NCBI GenBank assembly: GCA_039704465.1
Contig: JASFAU010000013.1
Coordinates: forward strand, 124,001 to 188,000
DNA from: Plasmodiophora brassicae
Lineage: Eukaryota; Endomyxa; Phytomyxea; Plasmodiophorida; Plasmodiophoridae
Length of the DNA: 64,000 bases
Direction of reading: 5' to 3'
The notes beneath the pieces were generated by a model. The model saw only the letters and a program-made list of their open reading frames with translations, was not told the DNA's origin and searched no databases. The translations under genes and the position numbers were made by a program. Position 1 is the first letter of the stretch; each line of letters opens with the position of its first letter. Shown here in pieces: positions 10,382 through 20,686 of this stretch.

Positions 10382-10842
10382 GGCCGGCGCCGACCTCCCC
10401 CTGCCCTATACGATGCAGATCCAACCCTGGATCGATCAATTTACGGTACCGTCCTTGTGTAAGTCGTCGTTTCGAAACATGTGCCCCTCTGATGGGTTCC
10501 GGGCCCTTCACCTCACACCGCTGCTGCTGCATGACGTCGACAACACATTCAGGTCGAGCGCTCGAACAATCGACTCTTGCACCGCGAGAGCAACTTCCGA
10601 ACGCTTGATCAGCGACGAATGATTGACGTGCCCGTCTAATTGCTACCGAACTCGATAGCGATTGGTACCCGCCCAACTTCCGCATTCTCCGGGTCCGACG
10701 ACTGGCTTAGGGGCGCACACGGAGATCATCGGGGGAGCCATTCGTCGAAGGCAACTCGGTACCGTTTCGTCGCCTGTTTGGCCACTGAGACTGCAGGTCG
10801 TAGAGTGAACCGGTCGCCGCTCGGGCGGTTGCGGAGGGGGCG
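10382..10842. other. Intergenic region between two divergent genes
   Basis: Lies between the starts of the PG-rich repeat gene (minus) and the Cys/His protein gene (plus), so it probably holds both promoters. No TATA box or other motif stood out. Confidence 0.4.
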
Positions 10843-11376
10843 ATGCACGGGAAGGCATCCGAGACGCTGACGGGCGGGCCGTGCGAGGACACGGACGAGA
10901 AGGTTGCTGGGGCGAATGGTCATCATGTTGTGGACGAGGCAAGCGAGGTCGGACCAGTGCGTACGGCGAGGAAGAAGGCGGCGCCCGTACGAAAACCATC
11001 CGGTCAACTACCAGTGCACGTGGCGAAATACGGCGACGAAGATTACTGTACGTTGGCTTCGCGCGGCCCTTGTGCATTATTGTTCGTGACAGCCGCGTCA
11101 GGGTCGTTCCAGGTGCGGGAATGCCGACCAGCGGATCTCGGGCACATGTGCCGGGAGTGCAAGAAGCCCATCACGGCGCTGGGCGACCTGATCGCGGAGC
11201 GTCGCGGCGCCCGGGTCCAGATGCGCTACCATCGGGCGTGCTTCAGCGACGACGGCGATCCACGCTCGCAGGACAGCGCCAAGCTCAGCAAATGGTACAC
11301 GCGCCTGCAATCAACCGCGGCGCCGGCGCAAAAGTATTCGAAAATGCGGACCAAGTCCCACTGGGCCACGCCTTGA
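10843..11376 (+). CDS. Small Cys/His zinc-binding-like protein, unknown function
   Basis: An open frame of 177 residues. The C-terminal half has a compact pattern, CRECKKPI about 25 residues before RYHRACF, resembling the first half of a treble-clef or PARP/LIM-like zinc site. The N-terminal part is basic and low-complexity. An intron may be hidden in the central part (about 11045-11110), where the frame is open but the composition changes. I do not recognise a family; nucleic-acid or protein binding through zinc is a guess. Confidence 0.5.
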   Translation: MHGKASETLTGGPCEDTDEKVAGANGHHVVDEASEVGPVRTARKKAAPVRKPSGQLPVHVAKYGDEDYCTLASRGPCALLFVTAASGSFQVRECRPADLGHMCRECKKPITALGDLIAERRGARVQMRYHRACFSDDGDPRSQDSAKLSKWYTRLQSTAAPAQKYSKMRTKSHWATP

Positions 11377-11591
11377 CCACCTCCTGTGGCATACACCATT
11401 TCGTCATACTGAACCCGTCGTCTTCGAGGTACGCACGTCGGGATTCAGGGCAGTCCAAGGTGCCGACCTGGATGAGGCACGTTGGAGAAGGCGGCGCTGG
11501 CGCTGGGCAGCAGTACGTCGTACCCAGTGATAGTGACGCGCAGCCTGAACAGTGTCTGGTTGTCGTTCGACTCGTTGCAGGAGTGTGAAGA

Positions 11592-12180
11592 ATGGCGTCA
11601 GGGTTGGGACGTTCGCGCGCGAGGTCGGTCGCCGGGTTGGGCGCCCCGGCCAAGGTCGTGTATGAGCGCCCCGGGTTGTCGTCCGAAGAGATCGAGGAGC
11701 TGCATGAGGCGTTCAACCTGTTCGACACAGACGGCACCGGCGAGATCGACCCGCAGGAGCTCAAGCAGGCGATGCAGTCGCTCGGCTATGACGTCAAGAA
11801 CCAGATGGTTTACCAGGTTGGTCGGCACTCTCACCGACGCAGGAGCGGACAACTGACGAGGAACTCGGCGACAGGTCCTTGAATCGCTCGATAAGGACGG
11901 AGACAAGAGGATCAACTTCAATGAGTTCCTTGACATGATGACGGCACGAATGTCATCGAAGGATTCACGCGAGGACATTATGAAGGTGTTCCGGTTGTTC
12001 GACGACGACAACAAAGGGAAGATCTCGCTGGACAACCTGCGGCGCGTGGCCCGTGAGCTCGGCGAGGACATGAACGAGGAGGAGCTCAAGGAGATGATCA
12101 CGCGCGCCGACCTCGATGGCGACGGCATGATCAACGAGGACGAGTTCTATAATATCATGACCAAGAAGACGTTCCAGTAA
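11592..12180 (+). CDS. Centrin (caltractin)
   Basis: A calcium-binding EF-hand protein of basal bodies and centrosomes. Exon 1 has a short basic N terminus and EF-hand 1 ([12 protein letters not shown]). One 58-nt intron (11817-11874) follows, and exon 2 carries the other EF-hands, including [26 protein letters not shown] and [13 protein letters not shown]. Length of about 177 residues and an aromatic end (KKTFQ) fit centrin rather than calmodulin. Consistent with a flagellated cell. Confidence 0.95.
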
Positions 12181-12389
12181 ATTGCTGAACAGTTCTCTGC
12201 GTAATGTTCTGCTGGTCGTACTCGAACTGCCTGTTCCGACCCGGGACCCGCAGCAGTTAGACAGTTGCTGTACCAGCGGGTGCACCTATGCACAAGTGGA
12301 ACCACACGCGTATGAGAAATGTAGAAGTCGGCCAGTCGGCGAAAGTAGTGCCAGGACAATACATGTCGTATTCCTCTACTGTACAATTA

Positions 12390-13000
12390 TCAATCCTCCT
12401 CGTCCCAGTTATCGTCCTCGTCGGCGTCGTCGCCAGCAACGCCTAGCAGATCCGCGTCGGACGGCTCGGGTGCCTCCTCAGGCGGAACAGCAACTTCTTC
12501 TACAGGTGCCTCCTCGTTCGGCAATGGGACGTCTACAACGCCGGACGCCGTCGGTTCTGGCTTGACGACAGGTGCCGTGTCGACTTCGGTTTTCACTTTC
12601 TTGGGTTTCTGCTCTGCGACCTCGGATTTCGGTTTCCGTGCCCTGAAAGCGAGTGGATGAGCAGACAATGACAGGTGCACCGCCGGGTCACTAACTTTTG
12701 GGCTTTTGGTTTCTTTTCTTGCGCAGGGCCTAGATCAGGGACGTGCTCGAGGAGCGGCCTCAGGAAGTCAAACATGGACGAATTGGCAACGCACTGTTTA
12801 AGGTGGCCGGGTTGTACAATGTTGCAGCTGCGTTCAGCAGCGACTGCGCTGGCGGCCTTGACGAGCTCTTCCAGGAACAGCTCGACGCACCGCGACACCA
12901 TCAGCGGCACCTCCGCGGACATCTTCCCGACTTCGTCGTCCATCTGCATGATTGCCTTGATCGTCGCCTTCGGGAACGTCATCCGGATACGCCGCGACAT
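12390..13000 (-). CDS. DRAP1: NC2-alpha (DRAP1) transcription repressor subunit
   Basis: A histone-fold protein that pairs with NC2-beta (DR1), binds TBP on promoters and regulates TFIIA/TFIIB entry. From the start at 13000 the fold begins at once: FPKATIKAIMQMDDEVGKMS, then PLMVSRCVELFLEELV, then QPGHLKQCV and SSMFDFLRPLLEHVPD, the NC2-alpha signature. One 53-nt intron (12643-12695) separates this from a Lys-rich linker and an acidic Glu/Asp tail ending DNWDEED. An upstream ATG exists at 13207, but the histone fold needs only the 13000 start. Its 3' end faces the centrin gene. Confidence 0.9.
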
Positions 13001-13188
13001 CGCTGCCCGAATGATGCAACAACGATCGCACGACGACGACGTGCCTGGCGCAATTCCGCGTCGCCGCGCGCGTGACTGCGTGAGGTGCAGCTCGCCCAGT
13101 CGGCCACGGTTGGGGCTTTGACTGTCGAGTCTCGCCAACGCCTCGGCGCCGGCGGCAATCATTTTGGTATTGTCGTCGCTGTTGGACG

Positions 13189-15052
13189 ATGTGTGGGATT
13201 CTGGCAATCACGGGGCTGAGCCCTGGGTTCGATGCGGCGTCCTACCGGCGAACGGCGTTGATGATGGCGCGGCGTCTGCGGCATCGCGGGCCGGATTGGT
13301 CGGGCGTGTACGCGGACAGTCACGCGATCCTGCTCCACGAGCGGTTGACGATCGTGGACGTGACAACCGGGGCTCAGCCGCAGTACTCGCCGGATGGGAA
13401 TGTCGTCCTGGCCGTCAACGGCGAGATCTACAACCATCTCGATATCCGGGAGGAGATGCGTGGCAAAGCCACGTTCAAGTCGAACTCCGACTGCGAGGTC
13501 ATTATTCACATGTACCAGCAGTCGGGCGACAAGACTGATTTCGTCAACGACCTCCGCGGTATGTTCGCATTCGTCCTGTACGACCGCGCCAGCTGCAGGT
13601 CCGCCACCGCGTCCGATACCTGGCTCTGCATTGTCTGAATCGACCGCACAGGATCGTCGCTGCTCGTGATCCGGTCGGGATTGTTCCGCTGTACATCGGT
13701 TGGGCAGCTGACGGGTCCGTCTGGTTCGCGAGTGAACTCAAAGCGTTGTGCGATTCGTGTACACGATTCATGCAGTTCCCTCCAGGGCACCTGTATGACT
13801 CCAGCCTTCCGATGCCTGACCGCATGCAGTTGTGGTACCAGCCTGCGTGGCGATCTCCATCGTTCGTTCCGGATCCGATTGAGGACCTGGACACCGCCCT
13901 GCATAACGCCTTGGTGGACGCTGTTAAATCACACCTGATGGCGGACGTCCCGTTCGGGGTGCTCCTGTCTGGTGGCCTTGACTCATCATTAATCGCGTCC
14001 ATTGCGAACCGGTTGGTGTCGAGTGACGGCGAAGGCCGAATCCGATCGTTCTCCATAGGGCTGGAAGGATCGCCGGACCTTGCCGCTGGTACGTGCTGAA
14101 CAGGGTCCACGTGCGATATTCCCTAACGATGATTTGTCCAGCGCGTTCCGTTGCTGAATTCCTCGGAACACGACATCACGAGTTTACGTTTACTGTCCAA
14201 GAAGGCCTGGACGCACTGTCCGACGTCATCTACCACCTGGAGACGTTCGATCTGACCACGGTGCGGGCCAGCACCCCAATGTTCCTGCTGGCGCGTCGCA
14301 TCAAGGCGACCGGTGTCAAAATGGTATTGAGCGGTGAAGGTTCCGATGAGGTGTTCGGCGGCTATCTGTACTTCCACAAAGCCCCGAATGCGGAGGACTT
14401 CCAAGCTGAACTGATTGACAAGATCGCGGACCTGCACAAGTATGACTGCCTTCGCGCGAACAAGGCAATGTCGGCGTTTGGAGTCGAAGTCCGAGTGCCG
14501 TTCCTTGACACGCGTTTCCTCGATATGGCCATGTCGATCGATGCCCGGGCTAAGATGGCCCGCGACGAGGTAATGCCGCCGCCTCGGGTTCCTGATGTCG
14601 ATCGGCATGTGTGACAAGTGGGTTAGGTAACTGGCGCAAAGCGGATGGAAAAGTATGTCCTGCGACGTGCTTTCTCGAAAGGCCGGTACCTGCCAGATGA
14701 CATCCTGTGGCGACAGAAGGAGCAGTTCTCAGACGGCGTCGGCTATGGGTGGATCGACTCGCTGAAAGAGTTCGCAGAGAACCATGTATCCGATGCCATG
14801 ATGGAGACTGCCGAGTACCGGTTCTTGGACAAGACGCCGACGACCAAAGAGGCGTACCTGTACAGGCAGATATTCGAATCGCACTTCCCCCAGCAGGCTG
14901 CCCGCGATACCGTCCCATGGGCGGCGACAATCGCATGCAGCACCCCTCGTGCTTTCCTGTGGGACAAGGCCTTCCAGGCCATGGCCGATCCTTCTGGGCG
15001 GTGCGTCGTTGGCGTTCACGACGACGCCTACCGGCATGGTGGTTCGATGTGA
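13189..15052 (+). CDS. ASNS: Asparagine synthetase (glutamine-hydrolysing)
   Basis: Makes asparagine from aspartate using glutamine amide nitrogen and ATP. The protein begins MCGILAI, so the mature N-terminal Cys2 is the glutaminase nucleophile. HRGPDWSG and NGEIYNH follow in the class II amidotransferase domain. The synthetase half carries the ATP-pyrophosphatase loop LLSGGLDSS and the [13 protein letters not shown] motif. Several short introns interrupt it; one lies at about 13590-13650 and others near 14090-14140 and 14580-14640. The end, around 15052, holds the usual C-terminal sequence ([16 protein letters not shown]). Length and order are normal for eukaryotic ASNS. Confidence 0.93.
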
Positions 15053-15108
15053 GGGCGCAGGTCAAGCCACTACACATAACACTTCGAATCATTTACAACA
15101 CAGATGAC

Positions 15109-16253
15109 TCAGAACAGTAATTCGGCAGTGGTCGGGGCAGGTCGACGACGGCGGCGACGGCGGATGATGTCGAAGGCGAAGTACACAGCGACGGACGCGA
15201 CGACAAACCCGGCTGCGCAACAGCAAATGATGATGACAACTAAAGAGCCGCGGCCAGGCTTTCTGTACGTCGGCTCATCAAGGTCAACGGAGCGCGCCTT
15301 GGCGAAATGCAGAATGCGCTCGACGAGCCCCGCTGCGTCTTCACGGCAGTCCTCGCTCGTCCTGAACGTATGGCGCGCGACGTCTTCGCACAGGACGCCG
15401 TCGATCATCGGCTCGGTGACGCATCGCAGCACGATCGCGTTGAGGCTGCGGCCGAGCACCTTCTCCATGTCCAGCGCGAACCCTGGACTGTACATCAGCA
15501 GGTGGAACCACCGGGCCAGAGACAGCAGGTCCGGTCCTTCGTTGTCGTACGACTCCTCCTTCGACGCCTTCCTGAACGAGCTCGCGACTACCCGGGACAG
15601 CGTCGCCTGGTCGTCCAGGAGGAAGTTGTCGAGCTTCAGGTTGTTATGCTGCCAGCCGCGGCTGTTGATCTCCTTGACGACACGAGCCATGTTCCCAGCA
15701 ATCCACAGCGCCAGATTACTACGAGCTGCCTGTGACCATGGGACGAGGAGACGTGTGGGTGCAAACGTACCTTCCGCGTTTCATCTCGGTCGTGTGTAGG
15801 TAACTACGCAGGTCGCCGCCTTCGTAGAGCTCAAGCGGAATGACACCAATGGACATCGGCGCCCCAGAGCACATGCTGGGTTTGATAATATCGGGCGACC
15901 CTGATAAATGGACGGCATAGGGCACGTCGGGCCATGTCCTTCAAGACGGCAACCTCGTGGAAGTACTCGGACGTGTCCGTCGACAGCAGCATCCCTTTCA
16001 GTGGCACCATCTTTACAGCCAGAGGGGCGTCGCCGCGGAACGCTTTGAACACCACACTGGAATCCCCTTTCTCCAGCAGGCTATCGAACCGCACGCCGAC
16101 CTTCTCGGCGATGCACCGCCGAAGGCTCTCGGCGGTGAGCAGCGCGTGCGAGAACGCGCGCATCGCCTTCGACTTCGCGTCGTTGTCAGCACCTGACACG
16201 CACACGGCAAGAACGACCACGAGGGCCAACCTGGCCCAGTGACCACCTTGCAT
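15109..16253 (-). CDS. Membrane-anchored protein with lumenal pseudokinase-like domain
   Basis: Start at 16253 gives a signal peptide (WARLALVVVLAVCVSGA). A protein-kinase-like domain follows: the ATP-site lysine in LAVKMVP, an alpha-C-type EVAVLKDM, a hinge-like LELYEGGDLRSYL, and a catalytic-loop equivalent QHNNLKLDNFLL. The loop has Asn where the catalytic Asp of HRD should be, and no DFG motif follows. After the domain comes one membrane span (SLVVIIICCCAAGFVVASVA) and a short basic tail, so the kinase fold should face the ER lumen or cell exterior. At least two introns (about 15690-15780 and 15830-15940) are needed. Probably catalytically dead; a binding or scaffolding role is inference. 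Confidence 0.6.
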
Positions 16254-16692
16254 TTCCGGGCAGAGCTCGGCGCCACCTCCTCCACTCAATCTCGGATTGT
16301 GAAGCTGCGTCAGGCCGGTCGGGACGGACGAGCGCAACGGCGCCTATAAATACGACCTGGCCCCGGCGCCGTGTGTGTCCAACAATAGACTGCAGAGTGC
16401 AGAGTGCAGTCCTCCAGTCCAGGCCCGTGTGGCGCTCGGGTCCCCGAATCGGTTTCGCCGTACCGGGAGGGGGTCCCCTGCCGCCAAACAGCCGCCTAGA
16501 CCGCTTCCGTAACGTGGGCGGGTGCTTCCAACGTATCGTCCATCGTCTCCCCGCTAATCGACGATACGATCCCGGAAGCTTCGCACCCAGCCATTCCCCT
16601 GGCGACGTCAACCCAAGCTGCTATGGATGTTAGCTGGGCAGCCCATGACGCGAACGCGCCTGCGCTCTTCGGCCCTGTGCCGAAATGGCGTA
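16254..16692. other. Upstream region of the pseudokinase gene, up to the pogo element
   Basis: Contains a TATA-like box at 16345-16352 and small GCAGAGT direct repeats near 16390-16410. No gene is recognised. The right edge abuts the TA target site of the transposon at 16691. Confidence 0.5.
16345..16352 (-). promoter_or_regulatory. TATA-like box upstream of the pseudokinase gene
   Basis: TATAAATA on the plus strand, read as TATTTATA for the minus-strand gene, 92 bp upstream of its start codon in otherwise GC-rich DNA. Placement suits a core promoter, but no transcript evidence is available. Confidence 0.35.
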
Positions 16693-16718
16693 AGCCCCGA
16701 ACCCTGAATTCGATGGCT

Positions 16719-16800
16719 TATGACCCCGAACCCCGATTTCGAGGCATATCCGGGGTCTTAATAAAAGACATAGGGCTAAATTTAGATGTTTGGGGTCTTA
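16719..16800 (+). repeat. Left subterminal repeats of the pogo-type element
   Basis: Contains TATGACCCCGAACCCC (16719-16734), repeated in the same orientation near the right end at 19655-19670. Also contains two GGGGTCTTA words (16752-16760 and 16792-16800), whose reverse complements are at 19629-19637 and 19587-19595. Likely transposase-binding sites. Confidence 0.7.
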
Positions 16801-16923
16801 TTAGGAATTCCACATAACGTTTTGCTGTTTTTTTTTTGGTGCACGGACTACGCGGCGGTGCCGCGGCGCAAGCTCATTGACTCATTGTGCATTGTCGAAT
16901 GGTGTTGTAGTGCTTCTGTGCGA

Positions 16924-19498
16924 ATGTCATCGATGCTGGAAGAGCTCCGTGAGCTATCTGGGCTGCTGAAGGATGATATTATAACACCTTCGGAGTTCGA
17001 TGATATGAAACGAGCGCTTATCGCCCGATACAAGGGATCAGGCAACACAGGTCCCAGCGACAACAGTCACCTCGAGGAATCGAGTGAAGGTCAGCGAGTT
17101 TTTGCCACGAACGTTCGTGAATAACTGTCTCTCTCGTAGACGTGAATGGAAAGCAAGAAGCAAGACCCGCATCGTGTGCGTCTTCGTCAGACAGAACTCT
17201 TGACCCTTTCCGTCCTGGCTCTGCTGCTCACAGTACGTGTTGTGGTTACTTGTTCGTTCTTGAACTAATGACGTTTGCTGACAGGTAGTTCATCGAATGC
17301 AACGTCCGGAAAGACTGTGACGTCGCAAGCGACTCTGCATAAATACTTCGGGCCGTCCATGTTAATGTCCCGTGGCTCCGGCGAGATATTCGTGTCCTCC
17401 AAGTGTCCAGCTATGGTCAAGGACAGGTTCACATGCTCTGAATGTGATAAACGCTGTCAAACCAAACAAGCCCTGATTTCCCACATGAAAACGCACAAGG
17501 TCGAGGAAGAATGTATGCCGAATGGAGTTTCTACGCCCAATATTGTGCCTTGTGTGATAATTCGTGGTTGTGTCATAGACCAAGCAAATCCCCAGCCTGA
17601 TGAACAACGGGTTGATGGCCCTTCGTCGAAGCGCCAGCGTTATTCGTTTGAGCGCAAGGTGGATATTATCAAAGAAGTATTGGACACGCAGCGTCCTAGC
17701 TCGGGTGAGAAGCGGTCTCGTGCGCTGGCGGTTCAACTTGTATCCGATGATACTGGTATACCTGCAACGACCATCGCAAGATGGATGAAGAACGAAGATC
17801 AACTACGTGACCGTGTGGCTTCGTCGGCCGATCGTGCCAAGAAGTCCTCGTACAATCGCTGTCGCGAGATCCGCAAAGAGAGGGCGAAAGGTGGTTCCGG
17901 GTTAACCGTCAAAGGTAACCGTTTTAACTGTGTAATTCCAGGTAGGAAAATATCGAAGAACTGGTCACTCTCAATGGCCAGGCAGATTCGTCGAAGGCCG
18001 AACATCGTAAATCCAAACAACGCGAAGGAGATTAAGCTCTCGTATGGGTGGTACTATCATGGGTTCCTTCCGAGGCACGATTTCTCCATCAGACGCGGGA
18101 ACAACCGAAAGAAGATTGATGCAGTAGCATACAAGCCCATCGTTTACGAATTTCATCAACTACTCGCGAAACGCAATTCCAGTCGTAGTGTATTTCCACA
18201 TTCCATGTTCAACTTCGATGAGGTCCATTCCGCCTAGATGCTCTGTATTGCACTTCTTTGATGCTTTGCAGGTTCCTCTTCCATTCGTGAATGATGGTGA
18301 CAGACGGACCGTTGACGACGTTGGCACAAAGCGAGTCTGGATCAGGCAGCCGGGTGCGGGAGATGAAAAGCGGCAGGCGACACTGTTCCTCTGCATTGGG
18401 GCGGATTGTGAGGTCCAACCGCGACCCCATGTCATATTTCGCGGCAAGGGTACACAGATTCTCCGATCTGACGAGCCGAATCAATGGGTGTGTTCTTCAC
18501 TGGACGCTTCAAATCAACTTCTAAGTGCCATTTGTCTCAGGACTCCAGGGTGTCGGTCCATTTTCAAGAAAACGGATGGGTTGACACCAAGACCGCTGTA
18601 AACATCGCGAAGGTCATGCAGCAAGATCCTGCGTTCGTAAACCCTGACGAGAATCGGACCTTCCTCTGCGACAACCTTCAATCCCACAAGGCACCAGAGT
18701 TTGTCGATTCGATGAAGTCCTTGGGCGAAATCGTGCTGTTTCCGCCAAACGTTACTGATTTGTTGCAACCTGGTATGTATTTCGTTCACCTTGATTTTCC
18801 CATGCTAATTGTCGTTGACAGTCGATGCCGGCGCCGGTCGGATGATGAAATATCTGATCGCATCGCGGCTTGATGCGCAGATGGACGATGACGCTGCGTT
18901 CTCATCCAAATGGTTAGGAGGAAAGTTCACGGCTTCCGAGCGTCGCGTCCTCATTACCAACTGGGTGGGTGAAGCGTGGGAGCGGTTGTGTCAAGCGGGG
19001 TACATTCATAAGTACTTCGAGAAGACCGGTTGCCTGCTTGGTACGGTGGGTGCGGATCCCGGCAGGATCAAGATCCAGGGTCTTGATGAGTACCGGTTTA
19101 TCCCGAACGTCCCGTTCATAATTAACGTCGATGACGGGACAGATTCCGACAGCAGCGACAGCGGCGAATTTTCTGAAGGCACCTACAAGGCCGCAGACCC
19201 TAGTTCATCGGACGAGGACGCGCCTATCCTGTCGTATGAACCCGGACAAAACCGTTTTCGTGAAGGCGACTATGTCGAGGTGTTCGACTCCGATGGCCAG
19301 CCGCTACTCACCGGCTCTGTTACTGCACCGCGTACCTCTCTACACGGACAGCCTGTGCCCGACGGCCACATCGTGGTCGTTATCGCACGACTGCACACTA
19401 CAAGTTGTCTGGGCGTGGATCACTTTGGAGAACCTGTTGGCGTCGGAGGATATACTGCCGTCCCTGTGAATCGAGCATTCCTGTGCTGCGACAAATAA
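16924..19498 (+). CDS. Pogo/Tigger-type DDE transposase with SHOCT-like and C2H2 modules
   Basis: Catalyses cut-and-paste transposition of the enclosing element. Exon 1 encodes a SHOCT-like segment (LLKDDIITPSEFDDMKRAL). Later exons give a C2H2 finger (CSECDKRC, then HMKTH), a CENP-B/pogo-type helix-turn-helix (FERKVDIIKEVL and TGIPATTIARWMKN), and the DDE core. The catalytic aspartates are in FNFDE, LCDNLQSH and QPVDAGAGRMMK, so a DDD triad. An acidic linker and a C-terminal module follow. Phase-consistent introns: 17090-17139, 17233-17284, 18223-18271, 18490-18548 and 18773-18821. A 51-nt in-frame interval (about 17891-17941) is probably another intron. An AATAAA lies at 19494, overlapping the stop. 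Confidence 0.85.
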
Positions 19499-19586
19499 AT
19501 GTTCCGTTTCTTGTTGTTTGGGCTAATCGGGACCAGTCTGTGGTTGAATTACGCAACGTAACTCCAAGTATAAACTGTGCTCCTGA

Positions 19587-19670
19587 TAAGACCCCAAGCA
19601 CTGAACCTACCCAAAAAATATTTCACAATAAGACCCCAAACCCTCACAATGCTCTATGACCCCGAACCCC
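19587..19670 (+). repeat. Right subterminal repeats of the pogo-type element
   Basis: TAAGACCCC at 19587-19595 and 19629-19637 mirror the two left-end words. TATGACCCCGAACCCC at 19655-19670 is a direct copy of the left-end word. Confidence 0.7.
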
Positions 19671-19742
19671 AATTATTTCAGTTCGGGGCTTATTAGAAGC
19701 AATTACTGTATTTGGATCAGAGGCGCGTGGTCCCCGGCGCGA

Positions 19743-20018
19743 ATGGAGGCGGTCGAGGTCCGGGAGCTCGAGTCGCTGGTCGACCTGCGGGACGCGGTCG
19801 TGTCGGCGCGCGACCAGGTGGCGAACGTCGCCGCGCAGATCGAACGGCTCGGCCTGCTGCTGCGCAACGTCGAGATGCAGATGGCGGTCGTGTCGACGCC
19901 GTTGCAGTCCACCGTCTACGAGATCGCGCGCGGCAAAGAGAACACCACGACGACGAACGCGCCCGCCTTCACGCAGCGCTCGCCGTCAGCGACACAGCGG
20001 ATGCCGGGTAGTGTTTAA
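19743..20018 (+). CDS. Small coiled-coil protein, possible DASH-complex (DAD2-like) subunit
   Basis: A 91-residue protein starting 53 bp after the transposon's right TA site. Residues 8-55 form one long heptad-rich helix (ELESLVDLRDAVVSARDQVA onward), followed by a Ser/Thr-rich tail. Size and the LxxLxDL-type start recall Dad2 of the kinetochore DASH/Dam1 complex, but such short coiled coils are easily mistaken. The transposon sits close enough to affect its promoter. Confidence 0.45.
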   Translation: MEAVEVRELESLVDLRDAVVSARDQVANVAAQIERLGLLLRNVEMQMAVVSTPLQSTVYEIARGKENTTTTNAPAFTQRSPSATQRMPGSV

Positions 20019-20032
20019 CACTGGATTGTATT

Positions 20033-20569
20033 TCAGGCCACGTTCGCATCGACGTTGACGAGCGGCTCGTACATGGCGCGCTTGTCGTCCAGGTCGAGGA
20101 TCGCGACGTCGGGTCGGCGTTTGTCGATAACGGCCAGGGCCGTGTTGACAGCCTCGACGGCCGCGACGCACGCGGCGCCAACGGCGATCGCCGACAGCCA
20201 GGCGAAGGCGGCCGGCGCCCAGGCCACGACGCCCGACGATTCCGTCCACTGGACGAACGCGACGAAGTCGGCGACGCGGTACAGCATGCCGAGGGCGGCC
20301 AGCAGGCGCGGCAGCGCCAGCAGGATGTTGACCGACGCCGGCAGGCCCGGCATCGACTTGTGCAGCCGGTTGTTCAGCAGCATGATGCTGGGCATCGACA
20401 GGCACATGGCGTACCGCCAGGCGCCGTCAAACCCGTACCGGAGGCGACGCGCCGGCACGTCGTCGTGCGCCAGGACGACTCGCGCGAACTGCCATAGGCC
20501 GACGGTCGACACGGCGGTGGCGGCCACGAGGACCGCGACCTCGATTGATAGACGGGGACGCAGCAGCAT
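20033..20569 (-). CDS. Multi-pass membrane protein of unknown function
   Basis: From the start at 20569 the protein has about 178 residues with several hydrophobic segments: VAVLVAATAVSTVGLWQFA, a central LPASVNILLALPRLLAALGM stretch, and AAFAWLSAIAVGAACVAAV. It ends with a charged tail. The frame continues upstream to 20668, but an AT-rich stretch just before 20569 and the immediate hydrophobic start favour the shorter form. The family is not recognised. It converges with the small coiled-coil gene. Confidence 0.6.
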   Translation of the reverse strand: MLLRPRLSIEVAVLVAATAVSTVGLWQFARVVLAHDDVPARRLRYGFDGAWRYAMCLSMPSIMLLNNRLHKSMPGLPASVNILLALPRLLAALGMLYRVADFVAFVQWTESSGVVAWAPAAFAWLSAIAVGAACVAAVEAVNTALAVIDKRRPDVAILDLDDKRAMYEPLVNVDANVA

Positions 20570-20686
20570 GTTAATAATAATGGAGTGTGACGAACCGTCG
20601 CCGCTGGCCGCAACGACGATGACGCAACGCGCCAGGCGCACTAATGCCTGGACCGGCCGATGAGTCAACGCGCCTTGTACTGAATC

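Larger units (their letters stand above)
16693..19690 (+). mobile_element. Pogo/Tigger-type DNA transposon, apparently intact
   Basis: A 2,998-bp element bounded by TA on both sides (16691-16692 and 19691-19692), the Tc1/mariner/pogo target site. The outermost 10 bases are inverted repeats (AGCCCCGAAC at the left, GTTCGGGGCT at the right). Inside each end lie two GGGGTCTTA words, in inverted orientation between ends and at nearly the same distances. It encodes one multi-exon transposase whose exons join in frame with no disabling break. Complete ends, exact TA sites and an open gene suggest a recent, possibly active copy. Confidence 0.85.

Noticed and set aside
9018..10685. 555-codon minus-strand frame overlapping the PG-repeat gene
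   Set aside because: Other frame of the same strand; Arg/Pro/Ala-rich without repeats, while the 413-codon frame shows PG motifs.
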